Source: Sediminibacterium sp.
GTDB taxonomy: Bacteria; Bacteroidota; Bacteroidia; Chitinophagales; Chitinophagaceae
Direction of reading: 5' to 3'
DNA length: 10,882 nucleotides
Assembly: GCA_017987615.1 (NCBI GenBank)
Contig: JAGNTI010000038.1
Coordinates: 1-10,882, forward strand
Position 1 is the first letter of the stretch; each line of letters starts with the position of its first letter. Under the pieces are notes generated by a model. The model did no database searches and was not told the origin of the DNA. It saw only the letters and a program-made list of their open reading frames with translations. The position numbers and the translations under genes were made by a program. This document shows, one piece after another, positions 5,633 to 10,882 of the stretch.

Positions 5633-7567
5633 TTATTGTAACACAACCGCACTTAATGCAGGCAGTTGTAAGGTAAGTTCATGCCAGTTATTTTGTTCAT
5701 CTACGCAAACACATGGTATAGCTGGGTTGTAGACAACACCCGTTCCCCAAAAGTCTTGATGATCACTATTAAATATTTCCTTCCACACTGGTTTCCCTTG
5801 CACACTTATTTTCCAATCATGTCGTACAACCGGTGTAGCATTAATGATCACCACAATATCCCCTTCAGGATTTTTTCCTTTACGTTTAAATGCCATTACA
5901 GATTCGGATCTGTGCTGCAAATCTATCCATTCAAAACCAGCAGGATCAAATTGTAGTTCATGTAAAGCTGGGTGCGATGTATACAACTCATTTAGTTTTT
6001 GCACACAATATTTCATACCGCCATGGCTTGGATGTGCTAACAAATGCCAAGGAAGTTCTGATTTATAATCCCACTCGGTAGTGGCTGCAAACTCATTACC
6101 CATAAACAAAAGCTTGGCGCCAGGATGCATATACATATAGGTGTATAGCAGTCTTAAATTAGCGAACTTTTGCCACTCGTCGCCAGGCATTTTATAAATC
6201 ATGGGGCTCTTGCCATGCACCACTTCATCATGACTTAAAGGCAACATAAAATTTTCGTCATAGTAGTACATCATACTAAATGAAAATTTATCCTGCAGCC
6301 CAGAGCGCATGAGCGGATCTGCTTTAAAATAATCGAGGGTATCATGCATCCATCCCATCATCCATTTCATACCAAAGCCAAGCCCATCCATGTTTGTGGG
6401 CTTACTAATACCTGGCCAATCTGTAGCTTCTTCAGCAATGGTTTGAATATCTGGAAAATCACGATACAGTGTTTCGTTTAAATCTTTGATAAAGGCAACG
6501 GCTTCTAAATTACCATCACCTCCAAGTTCATTGGGTTCCCACTCTCCCTCTTTCCTACTATAATCGAGACGCAGCATAGAACTCACCGCATCTACCCTCA
6601 ACCCATCAATATGAAATTTGTCAATCCAAAAACGCGCGCTACTAATTAAAAAAGATTTTACTTCACCACGTTTGTAATTAAAAATATAAGAGTTCCAATC
6701 AGGATGAAAACCTTTGCGCATATCAGCATATTCATAGGTATGTGAGCCATCAAATAAATAAAGCCCATGGTCATCATACGGAAAATGTGATGGCACCCAG
6801 TCTAAAATAACCCCGATACCAGCGTTATGAAAATCATTTATAAATGCAGCAAAATCTTGCGGATTACCAAATCTGGAAGTAGGGGCAAAAAATCCTGTGC
6901 CCTGATAACCCCAACTGCCATCAAACGGGTGTTCCATAACAGGCATAAGTTCGATATGGGTAAATCCCATTTCTAACACATATGGAATTAGCCTTTCAGC
7001 TATTTGAGCGTATGTATTATAACTTCCTTCATCGGAAGGAAAAGGACGCATCCAACTTGCCAAATGCATTTCATACACCGAAATGGGTGCATCTAATGCA
7101 TTTTTGTTTTTACGGTGCTGCATCCAATGTTGATCAGACCAATGGTAACCTGTTTGCCAAGTAATGGACGCCGTATCCGGCCGTTTTTCGGCAAAATGTG
7201 CAAAGGGATCTGCCTTGTTAAGCCTAGCCCCTTCAAACCCATGAATATGATATTTGTAAAGCTCTCCCGCTACTACACCCGGGATAAAACCTTCCCAGAT
7301 ACCTGATGAATCAGGTCTAACATGCAGCGGATGAGAAGCTAGATTCCATCCATTAAAATTACCCGTAACAAAAACAGCTGTAGCACTGGGCGCCCATACT
7401 GCAAAGTAAGTGCCCGCAACATCATTAACCTGTAATTGCTTATTGCCAAACAATTGATACAGCTGATAATGTGTACCCGCCTGAAAATTGCGCACATCCG
7501 CCTCTGAAAATAAAGAGTATTCCCAAACAGATGCCGATGTTTGCTGTAAAGAAATTTCAGTTGCCAA
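5633..7567 (-). CDS. glgB: 1,4-alpha-glucan (glycogen) branching enzyme, GH13, TTG start
   Basis: Predicted cytoplasmic enzyme that cuts alpha-1,4 chains and re-attaches them by alpha-1,6 bonds to build branched glycogen. Residues about 45-130 form the CBM48 domain (GTYFAVWAPSATAVFVTGNF, 52-71). The GH13 barrel follows with YEMHLASW (165-172), DWVPSHFP (256-263), DGLRVDAVSSM (321-331, nucleophile Asp326), IAEEATDWPG (377-386, acid/base Glu379) and LPLSHDEVVHGK (442-453, Asp447). A C-terminal all-beta domain ends the 644-aa protein. All catalytic residues are present. It lacks the extra N-terminal domain of the longer E. coli enzyme. No ATG or GTG exists in frame between the upstream stop (7604-7602) and the conserved start region; the first internal Met is at residue 149. 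TTG at 7567-7565 is therefore the best start. It is the last gene of the operon, 28 bases after the amylase stop. Confidence 0.95.
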   Translation of the reverse strand: MATEISLQQTSASVWEYSLFSEADVRNFQAGTHYQLYQLFGNKQLQVNDVAGTYFAVWAPSATAVFVTGNFNGWNLASHPLHVRPDSSGIWEGFIPGVVAGELYKYHIHGFEGARLNKADPFAHFAEKRPDTASITWQTGYHWSDQHWMQHRKNKNALDAPISVYEMHLASWMRPFPSDEGSYNTYAQIAERLIPYVLEMGFTHIELMPVMEHPFDGSWGYQGTGFFAPTSRFGNPQDFAAFINDFHNAGIGVILDWVPSHFPYDDHGLYLFDGSHTYEYADMRKGFHPDWNSYIFNYKRGEVKSFLISSARFWIDKFHIDGLRVDAVSSMLRLDYSRKEGEWEPNELGGDGNLEAVAFIKDLNETLYRDFPDIQTIAEEATDWPGISKPTNMDGLGFGMKWMMGWMHDTLDYFKADPLMRSGLQDKFSFSMMYYYDENFMLPLSHDEVVHGKSPMIYKMPGDEWQKFANLRLLYTYMYMHPGAKLLFMGNEFAATTEWDYKSELPWHLLAHPSHGGMKYCVQKLNELYTSHPALHELQFDPAGFEWIDLQHRSESVMAFKRKGKNPEGDIVVIINATPVVRHDWKISVQGKPVWKEIFNSDHQDFWGTGVVYNPAIPCVCVDEQNNWHELTLQLPALSAVVLQ

Positions 7568-7587
7568 TGTAGATGTTTGGTGTAAGG
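7536..7587 (-). repeat. Imperfect 16-base direct repeat at the 5' end of glgB
   Basis: Plus-strand copies lie at 7536-7551 (GATGTTTGCTGTAAAG) and 7572-7587 (GATGTTTGGTGTAAGG), identical at 14 of 16 positions and exactly 36 bases apart. In the glgB frame they read SLQQTSA inside the gene and TLHQTST just before the TTG start, so the spacing is 12 codons. One copy sits in the intergenic gap, the other in codons 6-11. This could be the trace of a short duplication, or chance. Confidence 0.5.
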
Positions 7588-7595
7588 TACAACCT

Positions 7596-9464
7596 TTATT
7601 TACTTAATTCAATAATCCACATTTGCTTTGCAGGAATAGAAAACTTAGTACCTACCTGATATCCCGTTACCACTTCTTTTCCGCCCTTAAAAGCATTTGT
7701 TAATTCGGCATAATCAGAAAACTGAACGTCTTGTGCTTTATCATTACTATTCACTACACACATAATAGTTTGGTTATCTGCCTTCCTGAAATAAACAAAA
7801 TAGCCGTCTTTAGGAACAAACATAGTAGTGCTGCCTTTTGTAAGTGCAGGCGATCCTTTTCTGAAATTAGCCACTGCTTTTACAAAATTAAAAGCGTCAT
7901 TTTCTTTTGTGTTTCTACCAGCCGCTTCAAATTTATTAACCGCATCGCCCGGAAATCCACCCGGAAAATTTAAACGTACCATAGCATCACTTGGGTTCAT
8001 GAAATTTTTCATTAAAATTTCTGTGCCATAATAAAGCTGGGGAATACCGCGTGTGGTATACAGCATACCAATACCCATTTTAAATTTATTGTAGTCTTCA
8101 CCAACCATCGATAAAAAACGGTTGTTGTCATGATTGTCTAAAAAGATGCAATTGTTAAGCGGGTTTTTGTACAAAATATCCTGCGACAAAGTCACATATA
8201 GTTTAGATAAACCATTATCCCAACTAAATGGTTGATTTACGGCATCTAACAACGCATAATACACTGGGAAATCTGTTACACCTTCTACGTTGTGTTTGAA
8301 TGGCACATCCATGGTATTGCGCGTAAAATACGCAGTGCCAGTTACAGACCTTGAAACGGTTTCGCCAAAAATGGTTAGCCTAGGATATTCAAGCATTAAT
8401 GCATCGTTTACGCGGTTCATAAACGCTTCGTCGCAATATTTATAAGTATCCACTCTCCAACCATCTACACCAAAAGTTTCGGTGGTCCAAATAGCATGCT
8501 GAATTAAATAATTAGCAACGTATGGATTGCGCTGATTTACATCTGGCAAATGCGGCACAAACCAACCATCTAACATTTTCTTTTTATCGATAGCACTTCC
8601 ATTGTTTGAATAAATGGTTTCTTCACGGTGTGTACTTCCGGTGTAGCTATTCCACTGATTGATCCAATCTAGTGCAGGCGCGTCATGTTGCATCCAATGA
8701 AAATCGCCCACATGATTGTACACGGCGTCCTGAATTAATTTTAATCCGTTTTTATGCATCGCATCTGACAACGACTTATAGGCTTCATTACCACCAAAAC
8801 GTTTATCAATTTTGTAATGATCCGTAAACCAGTATCCATGATAACCGCTCATCCAACCTGCTGCTTCTTTATTTTGCGGCATATCATTTTCAATAACTGG
8901 GCACATCCATATAGAGGTCATACCAAGCTCCTTAATATAATTCAAGTGATTTTCTACGCCCTTTAAATCACCTCCATGACGAAGTAAAATATCACTTGCA
9001 TTCGCAACACTATCACGCATGTCTTTAAAAGCATCATTGGTTTTATCTGCGTTGCTAAAACGGTCTGGCATGATTAAATAAATAGCGTCTTCACTGCGCA
9101 CGCCTTGTGCAAATTTGGTACCATTGCCTTCACGTCTATTTAATAACGCCCAGTCATACACGCTTACTTTACCCATACTGGTTGCACTAATTTTTACGGT
9201 GCCTGCTTTTGCAGTTGGTGCGATGGTAACATCAAGCGCTACATATTTACCATTTGTAAATGAATGTGTTTTGGTAAGTGTTACGCCCGGATATTTAACA
9301 CTAAATGTTGCTTTAGAAAAATTAGGGTCATCGCTTCTTAAAAGCACCTGCACTTTATTTAGTTTCATGCCAACAAACCAGTTGGTAGGATACATGGTTA
9401 CCGCTTGCGCAAATGCAAAACTTACACTGCAAAGAAGGAATATAAAAGAAATTGTTTTTTTCAT
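7596..9464 (-). CDS. Secreted GH13 alpha-glucan hydrolase, cyclomaltodextrinase/neopullulanase-like (SusA-type)
   Basis: Predicted periplasmic hydrolase of maltodextrins, cyclodextrins or pullulan-like alpha-glucans. The ATG at 9464-9462 gives 622 aa; an in-frame TTG at 9479 would put charged residues before the signal peptide. The N-terminus MKKTISFIFLLCSVSFAFAQ is a clear type I signal peptide, likely cut near residues 19-20; Cys12 is preceded by FLL, not a good lipobox. An N-terminal beta-sandwich (about 22-110, Cyc-maltodext_N type) precedes the GH13 barrel. Catalytic motifs are DAVYNHVG (246-253), GWRVDTYKY (335-343, nucleophile Asp339), IFGETV (365-370, acid/base Glu368) and LDNHDNN (442-448, Asp446). 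HLPDVN (305-310) is the region V signature of the neopullulanase/cyclomaltodextrinase branch. A C-terminal beta domain (about 540-622) ends the protein. It lies 26 bases downstream of the MFS transporter and 28 bases upstream of glgB. Exact substrate preference cannot be read from sequence. Confidence 0.92.
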   Translation of the reverse strand: MKKTISFIFLLCSVSFAFAQAVTMYPTNWFVGMKLNKVQVLLRSDDPNFSKATFSVKYPGVTLTKTHSFTNGKYVALDVTIAPTAKAGTVKISATSMGKVSVYDWALLNRREGNGTKFAQGVRSEDAIYLIMPDRFSNADKTNDAFKDMRDSVANASDILLRHGGDLKGVENHLNYIKELGMTSIWMCPVIENDMPQNKEAAGWMSGYHGYWFTDHYKIDKRFGGNEAYKSLSDAMHKNGLKLIQDAVYNHVGDFHWMQHDAPALDWINQWNSYTGSTHREETIYSNNGSAIDKKKMLDGWFVPHLPDVNQRNPYVANYLIQHAIWTTETFGVDGWRVDTYKYCDEAFMNRVNDALMLEYPRLTIFGETVSRSVTGTAYFTRNTMDVPFKHNVEGVTDFPVYYALLDAVNQPFSWDNGLSKLYVTLSQDILYKNPLNNCIFLDNHDNNRFLSMVGEDYNKFKMGIGMLYTTRGIPQLYYGTEILMKNFMNPSDAMVRLNFPGGFPGDAVNKFEAAGRNTKENDAFNFVKAVANFRKGSPALTKGSTTMFVPKDGYFVYFRKADNQTIMCVVNSNDKAQDVQFSDYAELTNAFKGGKEVVTGYQVGTKFSIPAKQMWIIELSK

Positions 9465-9490
9465 GTCTATTATTTTCAAAATTCAATAAA

Positions 9491-10873
9491 TTATTTACTA
9501 GCGAGTTTTGATGCACCTGGATCATACACAAATAAAACACTCACCGATGCGCAAAGCATCAAAAATCCAGCCAATACAATTGCATAAATAGGTTGTCCAC
9601 CATAAATATGCTTCACAATCCAACCACCACAAATACCATTTATAATTTGAGGAAGTGTGATAAAGAAATTAAAAATACCCATGTAAATACCAAGCTTTCC
9701 AGCAGGAATAGAGCCCGATAAAATTACATACGGCATAGCTAAAATACTAGCCCATGCAAGACCTACCCCAATCATCGAATAGGTAAGCATAGCAGGATCG
9801 GTAATAAAATAAATAGACACAAGTCCTATACCTCCTGCAAACAATGAAAATGCGTGTGTGCCCTTTCGTCCTAAAAATTTAGCAACTACCGGCAAGAATA
9901 ACGCGTAAATAGCAGCTACTAAATTATAAGTACCAAATGCAGAGCCTACTTTGTTACCAGCTTCGTTGTATGCCACAGACAATACATCGTCGCCAGATAA
10001 TTTATACACGTGAGTAGCAACCGCATCGGTTGTAAAAACCCACATACTAAAAAGTGCAAACCATGAAAAAAATTGAACCAGTCCTAACTGCTTCATGGTG
10101 CGTGGCATTTTTTTGAAATCAACAAAAATTTCAGACAAGCCCGCTTTTTTTGTTTCCTCTGTTTGAACTCCATGGTAAGACTCATACTCCGCAGGCGCAT
10201 ATTCTTTAGAAAAAAATACGGTTACCAAAATAGCGATGATAAATACTGCTGCTCCAATGTAAAATGCATATTTAATATTGTCTGCAACACCTGTTGGCCC
10301 TGCTTCTTGAGAGAAACCAAGTTTTGCCAACCATCCAGGAAGTTCAGATCCCGCAACAGCGCCAACGCCAATTAAAAATGTTTGTACTGCAAACCCGCTC
10401 GTGCTTTGCGCATCCGGTAAATTGTCTGCAACAAGCGCTCTAAAAGGTTCCATGGCAACATTAAAAGATGCATCCATGATCATCACAATACCTGCGCCAA
10501 TCCAAAGTGCAGGGATAACAGATGCAACGGCGCCTGCATTGGGTAAAAATAAAAGTGCGAGAGATGAAAGTAATGCCCCTACTAAAAAATAAGGTTTCCT
10601 TCTTCCAATTCGGTTCCAAGTTCTGTCACTATAATGACCAATGAGAGGTTGTACAAGCATACCCATAAGTGGTGCTACTATCCAAAACGCAGGAAGCTGA
10701 TCCACGTCGGCACCAAATGAACGAAGTATTCGGCTAGCGTTTCCATTTTGTAAAGCGAAACCAAATTGAATACCCAAAAAACCAAAACTCATGAAAAAGA
10801 TTTGACCTAGGGATAACCTTGGTTTGGGTTTTACGCCCGCTAAGGGCGCTGGGTTAGCGGATGAATTTGACAT
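9491..10873 (-). CDS. MFS sugar transporter, SLC45/sucrose-maltose type
   Basis: Predicted inner-membrane importer, probably a proton symporter for maltose, another disaccharide or glucose. The 460-aa protein starts at the ATG at 10873-10871 and shows about twelve hydrophobic segments, for example LGQIFFMSFGFLGIQFGFAL (22-41), PYFLVGALLSSLALLFL (94-110), YAFYIGAAVFIIAILVTVFF (202-221) and IYAIVLAGFLMLCASVSVLF (429-448). The loop after helix 2 carries GHYSDRTWNRIGRRKP (79-94), the GHxSDR...GRRKP form of MFS motif A typical of SLC45 and plant sucrose transporters. MEPFRALVADNLP (141-153) follows helix 4, and a charged loop at about 223-262 separates the two six-helix halves. It is first in the visible operon, and the following genes point to alpha-glucan breakdown products as its substrate. 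Only nine bases lie upstream, so its promoter and any regulator are outside the window. Confidence 0.92.
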   Translation of the reverse strand: MSNSSANPAPLAGVKPKPRLSLGQIFFMSFGFLGIQFGFALQNGNASRILRSFGADVDQLPAFWIVAPLMGMLVQPLIGHYSDRTWNRIGRRKPYFLVGALLSSLALLFLPNAGAVASVIPALWIGAGIVMIMDASFNVAMEPFRALVADNLPDAQSTSGFAVQTFLIGVGAVAGSELPGWLAKLGFSQEAGPTGVADNIKYAFYIGAAVFIIAILVTVFFSKEYAPAEYESYHGVQTEETKKAGLSEIFVDFKKMPRTMKQLGLVQFFSWFALFSMWVFTTDAVATHVYKLSGDDVLSVAYNEAGNKVGSAFGTYNLVAAIYALFLPVVAKFLGRKGTHAFSLFAGGIGLVSIYFITDPAMLTYSMIGVGLAWASILAMPYVILSGSIPAGKLGIYMGIFNFFITLPQIINGICGGWIVKHIYGGQPIYAIVLAGFLMLCASVSVLFVYDPGASKLASK

Positions 10874-10882
10874 AGCAATCGT

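Noticed and set aside
5681..6081. Overlapping plus-strand open frames of 91, 74 and 63 codons opposite glgB
   Set aside because: They overlap one another and are antisense to the conserved C-terminal part of glgB; composition is cysteine- and serine-rich without family features, typical of antisense reading.
9115..9489. 124-aa plus-strand open frame antisense to the secreted amylase 5' end
   Set aside because: It lies wholly opposite a well-supported GH13 gene with signal peptide and has no recognisable motif, so it is a frame shadow.
9465..9490. Possible independent promoter for the secreted amylase in the 26-base gap after the MFS gene
   Set aside because: No TAnnTTTG-like element is present in the gap; the AT-rich spacer and short distance fit co-transcription better.

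Overview
The window looks like chromosomal DNA of a Bacteroidota bacterium, possibly family Chitinophagaceae. The evidence is the low-to-moderate G+C, almost no Shine-Dalgarno sequences, TAnnTTTG-like -7 elements next to start codons, a long Bacteroidota-type PurM, and a SusA-like secreted GH13 enzyme. The family-level placement is inference from protein style, not a database match. Coding density is very high: eight genes, seven of them complete. No gene is visibly broken, and I see no insertion sequence, phage gene, CRISPR array, tRNA or rRNA. No gene-free stretch exceeds 120 bases.

Layout. Bases 1-170 (minus) hold the start of an FtsE-like ABC ATPase, cut by the window edge. It lies 10 bases downstream of purM (181-1362, minus, de novo purine synthesis), so the two are probably co-transcribed. 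A 117-base divergent intergenic region separates purM from ribF (1480-2424, plus, FMN/FAD synthesis). ribF converges on holA (2434-3432, minus, DNA polymerase III delta) with only 9 bases between the stop codons. From an 89-base divergent region a two-gene plus-strand unit starts: a membrane-anchored coiled-coil protein of unknown function (3522-4469) and, 6 bases later, a two-helix membrane sensor histidine kinase (4476-5627) with no response regulator in the window.

The right half (5633-10873, minus) is a three-gene alpha-glucan operon. In transcription order it has an SLC45/sucrose-maltose-like MFS sugar transporter, a secreted GH13 cyclomaltodextrinase/neopullulanase-type enzyme, and the glycogen branching enzyme GlgB, with gaps of 26 and 28 bases. 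The likely logic is hydrolysis of maltodextrins in the periplasm, import of the released sugar, and branching of cytoplasmic glycogen. glgB has no ATG or GTG available and seems to start at TTG.

Most of the window is conserved housekeeping content. The parts most worth a second look are the coiled-coil protein/histidine kinase pair, the compact transporter-amylase-branching enzyme operon without SusC/SusD, and the unusual glgB 5' end. I found no convincing sign of a new defence or mobile system.
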